Positions 48,481 to 61,169 of a DNA stretch of 64,000 nt are shown here, piece after piece. The stretch covers positions 16,568,204 to 16,632,203 of the forward strand of contig NC_083655.1 in the NCBI RefSeq assembly GCF_963576545.1, given 5' to 3'. Made by a program: the position numbers and the translations under genes. Source of the DNA: Limanda limanda (taxonomy: Eukaryota; Chordata; Actinopteri; Pleuronectiformes; Pleuronectidae). The notes below the pieces were generated by a model. The model saw only the letters and a program-made list of their open reading frames with translations. It was not told the origin of the DNA and did not search any database. Position 1 is the stretch's first letter. Every line of letters starts with the position of its first letter.

Positions 48481-50135
48481 AATACGAAAGCTTCTCATAT
48501 TGCTAAAATTCCGATTTACTACCAACAAGATGGTTTATTTGAGGCTGTGTATCTGACCAAATTATAATTGGAGTTGCACTTCTGCAAATTACTGGATTAT
48601 ATTAGAGCTCAAATTATTTATTGGTTTGCTGATATTATTAGTTAGTCTCTCAAAGTCATATAGGTGATTATTAGCATACTCAGAATTTCAGTGATATATT
48701 AAGGTCAGAGTATTAACTGTGTTAGCTTTGGAAACTTTACTTTTTTATCAAATGATTAAAAGTTTATTAACAAAGAACATGGTGAAATTAAAGCGTTTAT
48801 TTTGCAGAATAAATAATGCAAAAAACGTTTATTTTCTTAGTTCAAGCTCTATACATTTGGTTGCATTTGTGTTTTCAATTGTGTAGTTATTTATTACAAA
48901 GTTTATGTTTAAACCTTAACCTATCCAGTTTGATAAAGGCAACTTTATTTAAACAATTGTTAATACAATACATCGGCATCAGACAATCGTTACTATGTAC
49001 TATAGGGATCAACATCAGCTCCCAAAAATCCATTGTATTACATGTAGCAGCATTATTGGTGCTAACTTGTGTTGCCACATTGGTTTTCAGGGGCTGGTAT
49101 TGTAGATTTATTGTTGGAAGTAATCAAAAAACCCTAATTTTGTACATCTACAATATCAAAACATTGTGGGCATATTGTTTTCTGGGTTAGGAAATACATA
49201 TTTGTTCACAAATAAGTAAAACTGCATGACAGGTGTCGGTTTTTCTTTTCTCAAATAATGGAAGTGGGGATATTGAATGCAAACTCTAGTATTGCAGTTT
49301 CCTGGGAATGGATATGGGTTATAGGTTTCACACACACACCCAGAGAGAGAGAGAGAACAACATGAAACACAGCCTGTTGCTCTTTTTGAAAAGACCTCGG
49401 GGCAATTTAGTGATAAGCACTTCCTCCAAACACAATGCCTGATTTTTCTTTGGTACTCTCCCTAACCCGTATCCTGTGACAGCCTTCCCCCAATCATGAT
49501 GTCAATAAACGTACACCTCTGCCCTTGTTTTCTCTCTGTCCCATAAATGTTTGACAAGACAGCCTTATTAAGGGAGAAGAATGTTATTTTTCCCCTTTTC
49601 AGACTTCCTCAGGTACAATGTCTGTCACAGTGGTTTCAATAAATAATGGGCTGTACCACCGTTTCCCATATAGTGCAGCCTCATGACATAAATATGAATA
49701 CACCTTTGACTTGACATGGAGTAATGAGACGTTTGACAGCTATGACAGTCATATAGCTGATGGTGCTGCAGTCTGCCAATAGTTTGGTGCAACATGCTAC
49801 GCAATCAAAATGTTAGACATGCCAAGATCGCAAGTTCCTCAAAATCGGCGCAGGAACTTTTGCCACAACTGTCCATAACAAATTGCGTGTGCTGTGCTGA
49901 GCTTATCTCGGGCGATATGTGGAAATCAAACTACAGCCTAGAGAGAGACACTAATTATTGTACTTGCGATATTTCTGCAGGACTTGGGGGGATGATTGAG
50001 TAAATGCTTCTCTGGAGCAATGCTTTTTTGATGGAGCTGGAGCCCCATATGCTGCACTCAGGAGCACATCCGTGCCCGGTGCCCACAGAGAAATCCCCTG
50101 GAAGAAATAGCTTCAATACAACAAAAGAGGGGAAG
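48481..50135. other. Unassigned AT-rich non-coding sequence
   Basis: Frames of 124 (plus, 48816-49190) and 63 residues occur in AT-rich DNA, and the former is hydrophobic because of T-rich codons. A CA-then-GA tract is at 49330-49357. No gene supported. Confidence 0.5.
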
Positions 50136-50139
50136 TGAG

Positions 50140-50430
50140 AGAAAGTAAGACACAGCTAGCATTATTATGCCAGCCGGCAACAAATACCCATCCTAATTGC
50201 TCCACAATTGTATTAAACTAGCTATTATGTAGCAATTAAATTTGTTTAAGCCGCAGCTCCAGTTACAGGTTTCAGCGTGACTAATTAAAAACAAGGGAGC
50301 AGGAAAACCCCAGGCAGAAGCTTTTCCCTAAGCTGGAGCTCCAGCTACCCCGTCATGGCTGTATTTAGAGTGTCAATCAAGGCCGAGTCAGAGGCAAGTC
50401 ATTCAGGCAGCCTTTTTGATTCAACCTATT
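50140..50430. promoter_or_regulatory. Candidate conserved non-coding element
   Basis: GCTAGCATTATTATGCC, CATCCTAATTGCTCCACAAT, GTAGCAATTAAATTTG, GTGACTAATTAAAAACAAGG and GAGTGTCAATCAAGGCC make a run of homeodomain- and TALE-like sites in unique DNA. The palindrome GGAGCTCC lies near 50336. The texture is the same as at 48.1 kb, 2 kb away. Inferred. Confidence 0.4.
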
Positions 50431-50960
50431 CACCACTATAAGCCCCCTATCTACACTGTCTCTGTATAGTTCCAATTATCCCAAAGTGCCATGCGTTTGT
50501 GTTCATCAGAGAGAGGCCCAATACCCTGCCCTCCTGTGCTGTACATCACAAGTTACAGCATACATATATACATACATAAAGTACTCATAAAAAAGTATAA
50601 TCTCCCTTTGCCCTAGTCCACAAGTGTTGAATCTTTCAGTCCATGGTTTTCCATTGCACCATATTGGTTACGCTGTTCTGTGCCGAAGGTCCATTTAGTG
50701 TGTTTTGGCCGGAGTCCAGCTCCCCTCAGCCTGCTCCTTCCTTCCCCCTCAGGTCATTGGAGGTGAGACCTAGAGTGATGAACACACTGAGCACCAGAAT
50801 AATCCATGAAATGAAAAGGGAAATTAATTGGACCCCAATAAAGAAAAGATTAACAAAGATGGATTATCCTGCGTTTGACATTTTTTTACAAAATAGTTTT
50901 TTGTGCTGGAATTAGAATAATTTACACTAACTGTGTTAAGTTTGCAGCGGCCTCATAACT
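50431..50960. other. Unassigned non-coding sequence
   Basis: Nothing recognised. A 90-residue frame at 50643-50915 has no features. Confidence 0.55.
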
Positions 50961-50965
50961 CAAAA

Positions 50966-51018
50966 CTATATATATAATATATATATAAAAATATATGTAT
51001 ATATATATTATATATATG
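50966..51018. repeat. (AT)n-rich tract
   Basis: Interrupted TA/AT dinucleotide runs over about 53 bp, able to fold as a cruciform or hairpin. Confidence 0.9.
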
Positions 51019-51750
51019 TCATTACCACTCAAATGTGTTTCCAGGGCAGTTTCTTTGGCACAAAATATTTGATGCATGATAGTACTCATCATTAAACAGC
51101 AAAAGTAATCAGTTACCTCACTATGGACATTATTTACTTAGTCACCACCACAGTCAGATCCGTTATGAGCAATAAGACAGTAAGCTTCATCAATATAATT
51201 AAAATTAAATGTTCATCATGTTTTTTGCCATTTGAAGTTTAACTGGAGATATTTTAATGACACATCACTGTGTCCTCTTCTTCTGCAATAATTTACAGAC
51301 AGACATTAGTGGACCTGAGCAAGCATTCTTTTGCATTTAGTTTTGCAGATTTCCTGGATTTTTTTATTAAATTCCGGTTACACCAGGATGCAGCTTTTTA
51401 CTGATTTTCCCAAGATAGCTGAGAGTAACTTTATTTTCCCTCTGATACACAACCCCAAACAGGTCTGCCCTTGCAGTGAAGCTGCAGGTTTTACAAACTC
51501 TCCAACTCCAATAAAACAGGGAATTCTTAACTACTTCAGAGGATAACAGTTCTACTTGGATGTATTTGTTAGAAATGTAACAGTTACAGTGTACTGCACT
51601 GTAACTCTGTACTGTGGGCAGAGTTTCCTGTCTCCAGGTGTAGACAAAGAGGAAGCAGGTCCCTGCCCTGCTGTAGGCCATCAGTTCCCATAGCACGCAG
51701 ATACACTGCTGGCCTTTGAGGATCTCGGGCTTCATCCACAAAAATAGATT
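51019..51750. other. Unassigned non-coding sequence
   Basis: AT-rich. ACTGTAACTCTGTACTGTGG near 51598 follows a short inverted repeat (GTTACAGTGTACTGCACTGTAAC, arms GTTACAGTG/CACTGTAAC around 51582-51605). No gene recognised. Confidence 0.5.
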
Positions 51751-51754
51751 TGTT

Positions 51755-51850
51755 TTTCAAGCCCCAAAAATGGAGACTTTTGGAAATGCTGCTGGCCCTG
51801 TTATAGTTTGAAAACTTTGGGGTTTTAATTTTTAATCTGGACCATGATCA
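51755..51850 (+). repeat. Dispersed repeat fragment (family also at 25013 and 55460)
   Basis: AAAAATGGAGACTTTTGGAA, ATGCTGCTGGCCCTGTTATA and GTTTGAAAACTTTGGGGTTT are followed by TTAATCTGGA. The middle matches the 55 kb copy at AGTTTGAAxACTxTGGGG. Confidence 0.6.
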
Positions 51851-53722
51851 ACAAATCACAAACATTGTCAACCCCTTAATTCCAGGAACACTTCCATCTA
51901 ATGGCTGGTCCAAGCAAAGAATAACCTGGTCTTACTTTGTTCCATATTCAATATGTCAACATATTAATGTGAACATAGCCTCGGTAAAGTAGTTCAGGGG
52001 AAACCACAACAGCGGTTTTATTAACAGGATGGACACAACATCTGTAAAATCCTACAATACTAGTAAACCTTTTGGGCCTTCTGCAGCACTTCAGTGGCAT
52101 AATTTAAAGTAATCACAGACTGGAAACATTTAATGACCGGCCATTAAAGTACAAAATACCTCTTATCCTACTCACCTTGTTATCGTACAATCGGCATAGT
52201 TTGACGTTAGTCGTGACTTCAGATCCGACTCATAAAACTCCACTTTTCGAGTCCCTTTGGCTGCTCAATGTGGGGTTGAGCAGTATGTGCAGTGTGTTTT
52301 GCACTTGGTGTGGACTGCAGTGTGTTTGCCAGAAGTAATAACCCAAGTGATTATGTCCTATTACGCTAACCATAGACGTTGGTCTACTTTTCTCCCCCAT
52401 TGTCCTTGAGTGGTTTGGCTCCCACGTACGAAGGTTGTTTTTGTACATGTTTTTTTGGCGGTTACGTGAGAAATACCCCTTAATCTTGAGAAAACAGTGC
52501 TATTTCCTGTAGTGACGGAGGGAGGGAGATGCCAGACTGGAAAGGGATTCGTTTGGGAGAAAGATATGTCATTGTTTAAAGCAATAATTTAATCAGTAAA
52601 ATGGTAATTAACCACCCCAATAGTTTAAATTTCACATTTTATCTAATCAAGTGTAAGGAATCCAAACGCAGGATTCTGGAATTCATGCAAGGTGTTGAGC
52701 TGAAAGCAGCCTATTCATGTTCATGCAATATGAAGTTAGTTTTTATTGGAATCAGATGTCAAACATTGCAATGGCACGACGATAATGTATTATGTTATCC
52801 CCTAAGACAAATGCTGCTCTGCATGGACTGAGCTCCTGAAGGGGATTATTGTGCTCTGCTGAAGTTTCATGTCAAGATGGGAAATTCACACTGGGATTAG
52901 AAGTTAATACGTACGACTGCTGCTGATGGACATAGCTGGGAAGTTTAGATTCCGTCTTCTTTCCCCTCCTCTGTCTCTCCCTCGCTGTCCCTCCCATGTC
53001 GTTACTGCTTTTGGTATTGATCGCCTGCTCCCTCCTAAATTATGCATTCTGCAGCTCAGTTCGGGGGGGCTCCCGGGTGGGTTTGTCAAAGGGAGAAGAC
53101 ACATGTACTCGGGCAGTGTGGCTACGAGCGTCAGAAATCCATACAGGTCACAATCATGTCACCCCATCAGTTTTAATCAGCCGAGCCTGAATACAAGCTG
53201 GTGACAGGGCTTAGAGGTGTAGGGGATGTGCCTCTGCTTCGGCTGCTCCCCCGACACACAGGATCTGGTTCAATACTGCTGGATGCCACTGACAGAGACT
53301 CATTATCATCAATGTGTGGTTTGTGGCTGGGCTGGATGATGAGACGTATGCTGGTCTGGGTCTGCTCGGCAGTGTGTTCCCATGCCACAGTGCAATTTGG
53401 GTTTGATGGGTTTATCGGAGTCTTCATCACCTTCTGCAGGAGGGTAATGATGCACTGTGGTAACTGTACTGTGGATTTTCTCACTTGAGGGAACTCAACC
53501 CCGGTTTCCCAAAATCCCACAGATTATTGATGAAACATCACAGGGTGTGTAGCAGTCTGTCAAAAAGTAACTCTAGCAAAGTATTGTCGAAAAAATTACC
53601 AACATCTGAAAATACTCAAGCAACAGCTTATTTCATTACACCCCACATAAAGTTAATATTACATTCAGAGTTTATACAGCCATACTAGTGGTTCTGTATT
53701 AAGCTGTACCTCAGATATATTT
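51851..53722. other. Unassigned non-coding sequence
   Basis: No gene recognised. Bases 52920-53480 are GC-richer unique DNA with frames up to 115 residues on both strands and no domain features. This could include weak conserved elements. Confidence 0.5.
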
Positions 53723-53727
53723 AGATC

Positions 53728-53900
53728 ATTGACTTTAAATAAAGATAGAGGGCTCCCCAAAGGTGAAGCCAAAGCGTCTTGATCGCCACCTGGTGGCAGG
53801 CTGCAGTATAGGTTATAAGTCACACCTCCATGTCAGTAGATGGAACATGGCACAACCTACTCAAAGATGGTTTCTCTCATTGAAGGTTGTTGTATCAAAC
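53728..53900 (+). repeat. Teleost dispersed repeat, plus copy of an inverted pair
   Basis: GCTCCCCAAAGGTGAAGCC, AAAGCGTCTTGATCGCCACC, TGGTGGCAGGCTGCAGTATA, GGTTATAAGTC, CACCTCCATGTCAGTAGATG and GAACATGG are followed by AAAGATGG. The same order is found on the minus strand at 58912-59062, with 19 bases identical at the first box. Confidence 0.8.
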
Positions 53901-55455
53901 TGATGTTTGTACAATGGTTACTTGTTGTTGTAGATTTGGTTTTAATTAGTCATTTGATGCTATAAAAACAACTCACGATTGGTCAAGCACGTGGCTCCGT
54001 CCCTGATCACAAATGTGCAAGATTGCAGCGTTTGCATCCGGGTGATATGCGTCGTTACTAAAATAAAAATTTTAACAATATCAAAATAACAATACTGACT
54101 AGCAAAGATATTGTTCCACCCTGGTCACTGTTCTAATTTGTGTTAGCATGTTGGCGATTAGCACGAAATAAAGCCAAGGTGAAGTTATTGGAAATGATGG
54201 CCCTAGAGGACAAGTTTAGGCATCATTCAAGTTTTAATAAATCATCCTGAAGGGATATGACTGCACATATTGAGTAAGATGTTTAACAGTTTTTGACAAA
54301 ACCCATGCAATTAAAAAAACAACAATTCTAAGCAGGGCATTTTTATTAGTTAAAACACCCCTGACATTGTACTTGACTTGAGATGTGCGCCGGGTCCTAC
54401 CTGAAAGGGTAGTATCTTTAGAAAACTATATAAAAGTAAAAATGTAAAGAATTTTCAAGAGTTATTCATCTTGTGGTATTTTTTCTTTTCAGCCTTATTG
54501 CATCAACAGGACAAATACCCCAACATATAAACAACATGATCCTTGTGAACAAATGGTGGGTCATGACATTATAATCAGGGGATGTGGAGCGAATCATGTT
54601 GCGGCTGTGTCTCTTCGTGAATCTTCCCACGGAAGGGCGAGTCTCCAAAGCGGGCCCAGTGCTCCTTTGATGAAAACTGTCGCCGGCGCACAGAGTGTTG
54701 CATTCTTATAGGAGGGAAAACACAACAGGGTCAAAAGAGCAAATCCGGCCTTCTGTTCTGGCTGCCTTTATTGTGAGGTTTTGCGCAATGCACGGTGTGA
54801 TTTTCTTAACACTGCCAATGAAAGGAGGTTTGATTGTCACAGGCCAGCTGACCTGCAAAGAGCAGGTGTGTCTCAGATACAGTTTCAGACTCTTTTTTCC
54901 CTTCTTTCCGGTTCACTTCCCAGCTGACGATACCGCTGCCTGATCCAAGTGCTCATCAGGATTTCAATGAAGGCAAATCAACTGAATGGGTTCAACTGAG
55001 TTCCCTCCTCTTCTTTGTCAATATTTTTTCCATCTTCTTCAAAGACTGTCTGTCTTTGCATGTACACTCTCACTATACCGTGACTGAGAGTGTTATGGGA
55101 ACTTCACCTTGAAAGTAACACCATAACTGGGGAATATCAGCTTTGCTTTCTTCACTCTCGCTTAACTGTTTCCATTGAGGACGTAACAATATATGAACAA
55201 CGCGATCAGCAAAAAGCTTTCTCGTGTTTCCACCTTCGGCTTTCCGAGGGGAAGTACCTGATCTCTTCCTGTAAACGGATATTAGGTGAGGAAATAACCA
55301 TTTCACGTCTTTTGTTTAGCCTAAGGAGGGTCCCTTTTCAGGCCTTAAGTAGTATTAAATGTATAGAAAAGGTCTATAAACACACATGCAAAAAATGAAA
55401 GCAAATTTACAGAGAATTGTCATATTGTTATCAGCGGGCATCCACACTACTCCTG
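53901..55455. other. Unassigned non-coding sequence
   Basis: The first 300 bases may still belong to the repeat to the left. No gene recognised. Bases 54650-54960 are GC-richer, with an 82-residue frame lacking features. Confidence 0.5.
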
Positions 55456-55459
55456 TGAT

Positions 55460-55665
55460 GGGGAATATTGTAAACGCTGCTGGTCTCTTTTTAGTTTGAA
55501 GACTCTGGGGCTGAGTTTGAGTCTGGACGGGCAGAAACTGAAATGTTTGGAAAAGATGATGTAGACACTCACAACCGCTTGCTGATTGGGTCTTGTTGGT
55601 GAAGTGAACTCAGGCACATTAGTATGGCTGAGGATTCAACCGTATAAGGAGCCAAATGCTAATTT
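55460..55665 (+). repeat. Dispersed repeat fragment, longest copy of its family here
   Basis: TTTTTAGTTTGAAGACTCTG, GGGCTGAGTTTGAGTCTGGA, CGGGCAGAAACTGAAATGTT, GAAAAGATGATGTAGACACT and CACAACCGCTTGCTGATTGG are in the order of a common percomorph repeat. Relatives lie at 51755-51850 (plus) and 25013-25115 (minus). Confidence 0.7.
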
Positions 55666-58610
55666 GGACAGAGACAGTTTTAAAATGTAGCCTTAAGACC
55701 ATTAATTGTGAGGTATCCTACAAAGTGAATAGGTTTTCAGGTCCCAACACGTTGTCATCATATCATCTCTGACACTCTGTGTAAGCAGGGATAAGCCTGG
55801 GAATGGGCCAGAGACACAACATCCTCTGCCATGAGGTGGCTCTCTCTAACCCTACATACAAACTGCTGAAGAAAATAAACACTTGAAAAAGAGACAATCG
55901 AGCAAAAAAAACCTGAAATGTTTGTTCAGACTCTTATCTCAAGATGGACATGTCCTTTGGGGTTGTGCACCGTGTGCTGGATGGTTTGTGTTCGGGCCTG
56001 CAGGATGCATTACGGAGCCTTCAGGAAGACGTGCACAGCTCACTTCCCTCTGCAGGCTCCCAAGACGAGTCCACCGGTACAGTTTAACCAGACTGTTACT
56101 TTATCCGGATGTGCTGTTGGTGAAATAGGGGCCTTTAAAAGTCACTCCCTGAAGCATGAAAAGACAATCGCTCATCTCGACAAGTTTAGAATTTATCTTT
56201 TAATCAAAAGATTTGATTTATTTCAATCATTTGATTTATTTCCTGTGCACATGAACCTTTGGTTTTTAAGTGAGTCACAACATTTAGGAGAGAATGTGTT
56301 ATTCCTAGATGATTTAAGATTAGCTTTTTTCATGTTGAAATATCTTGAAGTGCTTTCTTTTTAAGCAGCATTTTAAGAATCGTTGTATTTGACACAGCAG
56401 AATCAAAATGTATGGAATGTTGGATGCATATGACGTCACACATCTGTCTGCGTACTTACTGGTTTTCAAAATAGTTTGGATTTTAATAATTAATTGTTCT
56501 TAAGTGTGTGAGTAGAGTAAACTGAAATTTCACTTTGAGTTTTTCAATAGTTATGATCCAGCGTTTTTAATATATACTGCAGACTCACAGACACACATGT
56601 ATATCCAAATACAGAAGCAGCCATGGGACAATAACGTATGGAGCGACTGTGTGTCTCCGTCCCCACCCACCCCCATCTCACATGACTGCTATGACCTCAT
56701 TCCACCTGAGCCGAGCTCCCAGCTCCCTCTTGAAAAGCCTTTAGTCCTGAGGTGAGTGGTGCCAGCCCTGATCTACCACGCCCTCAACCCTTTCTTCTGA
56801 GCTCATTGTCTTCATGTCAGCTCCTCTACAACCCAACATGCAAAGCTGAAGCTGGGAACATTAACAGACAGCAGTCTCGTAATGCTGATTCATTGTTAAT
56901 GTCGAAACAAGAAAGTGAATGGAAAGCCATTCAAGGAAATGAAATGAAACTATGTCATCACAGCTTCACTACACAAGCCCAGTAGTGTTGCTTTGTGTAA
57001 TGAGCATGTGTCAGAAATCACAACAATGGCAGCAACACACCGGCTTCTCTCGTGTTTGGTTTGCTTTGTTGGGTCTAATTACAAGTTTGCAGCTAAATTT
57101 AGCATTACTGCACCACAGTACCGATATTCACAGATGTCTGCCTCTACAAAAATTACTCGTACCACTGTATTCTTCTCCAGCGTGCTTGTTTGAGTATTTG
57201 TGTACAATTTTGCGTTGTTGTCTGGACGGATATATTTCGAAAAACAAAAGGTTGTAGATGGTAATTTGTATTCAAAGAAAAAAATTTAAAATAATCATTA
57301 TGAGCAATATCCAAAGTTGTGTACACAAGGTCTAATATACTGCTCATAAGTTGAACTGTAACCTCATTGCTAACAGTGAAAACTACCATCAGCTAATGTT
57401 AAGATTGCGTTGAAAAGCTAACATGGAATGATGTGGGTTGATTCTGAATTCATTTCACAAAATTAGAATACCTCTAATTATAAAACAGACTAAATAACTG
57501 AATAGTATCAATTTCCTTAGCCTCATTAAATGTTTTCGTATAAAAATAAATTAATATTTACACATGACAATATAGCTTATTTTTGTCTGCTCTTGTGTGA
57601 TTGGTAACACAATTCTAGTAGTTACAAATCCCTTAGGGGTCAGGTTATGTAGTGGGGAGGAATAGCAGGAAATTAGATCATTCATGGAAATATCTAAGAT
57701 GAATTGTTAGTTTTAAAGATATTTCCAGACCAGCTATGGTTGTCTGTCATTGAACAGCTCTATCAAGTAGACTTAGTCACTCAAATACCCAAATCTATTT
57801 TCATAACAGTGTTAGCAAAGCTCGGGGATTACATCAGTGTCGGGACTCAATCTCTTGAAGGGCTGTAGAACAGCTTGAAGCCATTAGTAATAAGCAGGAC
57901 TGTTTGCTTTGGCAGGCTGAATAAATACATAGAAAGGTGTTTTTAATATTAGTCATGTCACTTTGACTGGTTCAGGACACCAGCTAGCCTCAGCCTAATT
58001 ACTCTTTATTGAACAGTAAAACTTTAAGCGTCAGTACGAGACAAGAAAGCTCTGTTAGGTGAACTTGAGCATTCCCAGCTAATGTTTTCAAACGTAAACA
58101 TTTCCAGTTCATGACTGCCCTAACGTCATTGTTAGTCTTGAGAAGAGATCAACTGTGAATTACACAAAGAAATTGTCAAAATCACTAGATTCATAAACAT
58201 TTACAGCTGTGGCAAAAAAGCATGGTGGAGCAGATCTGGAACGTGGCCATGCTCCTGTCCACATCATGTTTCAGGTAGTGAGTAATCCCCTTGTCTCTGC
58301 ACTTCTTGGTCTGGTGTTGCCACTTCACTGAAATCACCTTTCTTGGCAAGTCTACCTGTTACAGAACAAGCCTCTCTCCTATTACAAAAGCTTGGGCTTA
58401 ATAAGCGTCCAGACTATATCAGAGCTGTATTCAATTTCCTCAGATCTCGAAAAATGCCGCTGTAAAAGTAGCTGAAATTTACTGCTCTCCCCCCTTAGGT
58501 TTTCTTAAAGGGAGATTCCCTTGTGTGGGTTCTTTTACTCCTGCCAGAAAAATTGCTTTGCACTCTTCATTGGGCCTGTGGGAGGAATATGGAAATTTTA
58601 CAGTAAGAAG
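55666..58610. other. Unassigned non-coding sequence
   Basis: No gene recognised. ATTTGATTTATTTC is tandemly duplicated at 56212-56243. A TGACGTCA site lies at 56431-56438. The 148-residue plus frame (55918-56364) has no domain features. Confidence 0.5.
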
Positions 58611-58619
58611 TTTAGAAGC

Positions 58620-58790
58620 AGTGTAATTGGAGTTGGGCCAGGGTGAGACGCCCCCACCTCCCCCGTGTCCTGCAGCATTAGAGGCCTCCGAGCCACAATC
58701 AAATCTGCATGCTTCACACACACGGTCTCCTAATTGGAGCGGGCTTCGATTGAAACTCAAGCTGCACCTAACAAGTATGTGCTGTTGTTT
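58620..58790. promoter_or_regulatory. Weak candidate conserved non-coding element
   Basis: GTGTAATTGGAGTTGGGCC, CAGCATTAGAGGCCTCCGAG, CACAATCAAATCTGC and TCCTAATTGGAGCGGGC are AT cores in GC context. CCTAATTGGAG at 58729 partly mirrors GTAATTGGAG at 58623. Inferred. Confidence 0.25.
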
Positions 58791-58911
58791 CTATTCTAAA
58801 TTTAAATTGTTTAGTCTACATTCTCAGTGATGGTAAACTGAACTCACTGTTTGACCCCTGATGGAACTTTATCATCCTAAGGTCCATTTAGGGGCTGTTC
58901 TGGGGCTTTGC

Positions 58912-59062
58912 ATTCTTTGGGCCATGTCCCATTCACCAACATGGAGGTGGCGTTGGTATATGACTGATACTGCCGCCAGCCACCAGAGGGAGTTCAGGAT
59001 TATTCGGCTTCACCTTTGGGGAGCTGTCATGTCCTCCATCTTTTTTTACAATCTATGATTTG
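58912..59062 (-). repeat. Teleost dispersed repeat, minus copy of an inverted pair
   Basis: Read on the minus strand: GATGGAGGACATGACAGCTC, CCCAAAGGTGAAGCCG, CCCTCTGGTGGCTGGCGGCA, GTATCAGTCATATACC and CACCTCCATGTTGGTGAATG then GGACATGGC. It pairs with the plus copy at 53728-53900. The 65-residue plus frame here is incidental. Confidence 0.8.
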
Positions 59063-61165
59063 ACTTTCTTAGAAGGTCAGTACTACTCTAATATCCATCC
59101 ATTCAATATAAGCCACATAGCTGAGCTTAATTCAATTCAGACTGACCCATCAGTTCCATCCGGTGGATAGAAAGACCTCCTTTTAGCAAGCTAACTGCTT
59201 TAGCTGTCCAAAAGTAAGTTCAAGTAATCCAAAAGTTTCACTTGTTTCAACAATGTGTGGATGAGTGAGCTTTGGACGAGCTGTTTGCTGGAGCTGTTTC
59301 CCCATCTGCTAAACTTATTTTCAAAGTTAGTTTTTCATCTCAGCAATAACTGATGATGTGAAGGGTAGCAAAATGTCTTAATCGCATTTGTAGAAGCTTT
59401 AGAGGTATGCTAACAGCATGTCATTTTGAAACACAAAAGTTCCAAAGCTTGAGTTCTTGATTTGCATCGAACCCTGCGACTGTTGTCATGATGAGGGTCA
59501 AAAACTATTCTTTGGGGGAGTTCGTAGAAAGAAATGAGTCAGAAAGCCAATATAAATGACAGCAGCAAGTTGACTTCTCATGCATTTTTTTTCATTAATT
59601 TACGCTTGAGCCTTATTGCGATAAAGAAAAATGACACAAAGCTGAGAATGCAGGAGCTACGGTAAGTGCCCCTCGGGCTGTCGGTCATGATTCATGCCAT
59701 CACGGATCATGATGCAATACCCTGCAAAGTGAATTACCGCAGCAGATCCTTACAGTGGTGGAGTACAGTTGAAAATATAGTCTAATAACTTGTGGCCTGC
59801 AGGATTGTGTCCATTCAGACTGACAGAACATGAGAGCACTGACTGGTTCTCCACTTTGATTCTGAAAGCACCGAACACGACAGGTATAGTCTGCAGCTCT
59901 CAGCCAGAAACAACTAAATGGAAGAATGAGCCTGTTAGACCATCGAGGAAAGGTGGAATGAATACTGATGGTTGTCAGACGCTTCAGTCACGCACGTAAA
60001 GATAAGATTAAGAATTACTCCGCACTGGGCCAACTGACAGCGTTACTGTCCGTTTGTTTAGCCACGTGAACGGGAACATGAGATGAATGTGGTCACAACA
60101 TATCAATCAGTTAAAAATAGGGGGCGAACAGGGTGAAACAGGAAATATTTCCCAGGTGACTGTTGCAACACACGCCAAGTTATCTGTGGTATCTCTGGCT
60201 ACTGCTGAGAAGGACAGAGTTATCACTTGTTTCCCATCAGATTGGAACGGATGTACAAGTAGTGAAGGCTAGAAGTAAAACTGTCCTGTACAATGAGAAG
60301 CTTGGATAACATCCAATAAGTCAGCAACAGGCTGTTGGGCACTGAGCTGCTGGCTCTTACTTTTCCCCAAACACAATATCAAGAATAATAATGAAGATTT
60401 CTAATCATCAACACTAATAGATGATGTATGGGACTCTCATGGAATACATGCATACAGTATACAATAACATACATAATCAGTATCTTTAAATATACTAACA
60501 GAGTGATAAGAATACACACTGCTTCTATGTAAAGGAGTTTAAAAAAATACAGTATGTGTACATTAACTGTGCACACACAGTTGTGGTCTATTGGTACAAT
60601 ACAAAGAATAACAAACATTGTGTGAATAATGAGCGCTCACTGTATATTGACTATATGGAGTCTACAAGTCTGCAATATCTTCAGGCTACAAGATAAAGGG
60701 CATTTCAATATTAATGCACACATGCAGTTCCCCGGGTGAGAGCAGCACCACACCCCATCTACAAAGATAAAATAGATTCCTTCTCTGTACAGTGGACAAA
60801 CGCTGTGCATGCAACTCATTAAAATGAGAAGAAGTATATAAACAAGAATGTATTCATGGATTTTATAGTAGGTTACATAGATCAAATGGCCGGCCAATTC
60901 TTGAATTAATAGAATAAAGCAGCTCTGATGGTGAGTTAAGGCTTAGCATGAAACTATTGTACACACAAAGTAAAATACTTATATCATTATAATTATATTA
61001 TATTAATATTAAATCGTGGAAACTAGGCAGGATAGAAATACAATTCTGGCGAATTTAACAAAACAAAACTAAGAACTTTGAGGGCCTAAACATGTGCACT
61101 ACACACCGTTCCAAACTCGAATTGTAGAGTGTTTCCCTCTGCCAGCGCTTATGAAACCAAATTTA
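59063..61165. other. Unassigned non-coding sequence
   Basis: No gene recognised. Bases 59560-59740 are balanced unique DNA (TTTCATTAATTTACGC, GTCATGATTCATGCC) with a strong-looking donor site, ACGGTAAGTG, near 59660. That is an isolated signal. Bases 60390-61060 are very AT-rich. Confidence 0.5.
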
Positions 61166-61169
61166 AACT

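Noticed and set aside
48816..49190. 124-residue hydrophobic plus-strand frame as a membrane protein
   Set aside because: The hydrophobicity follows from T-rich codons in AT-rich DNA, and no family was recognised.
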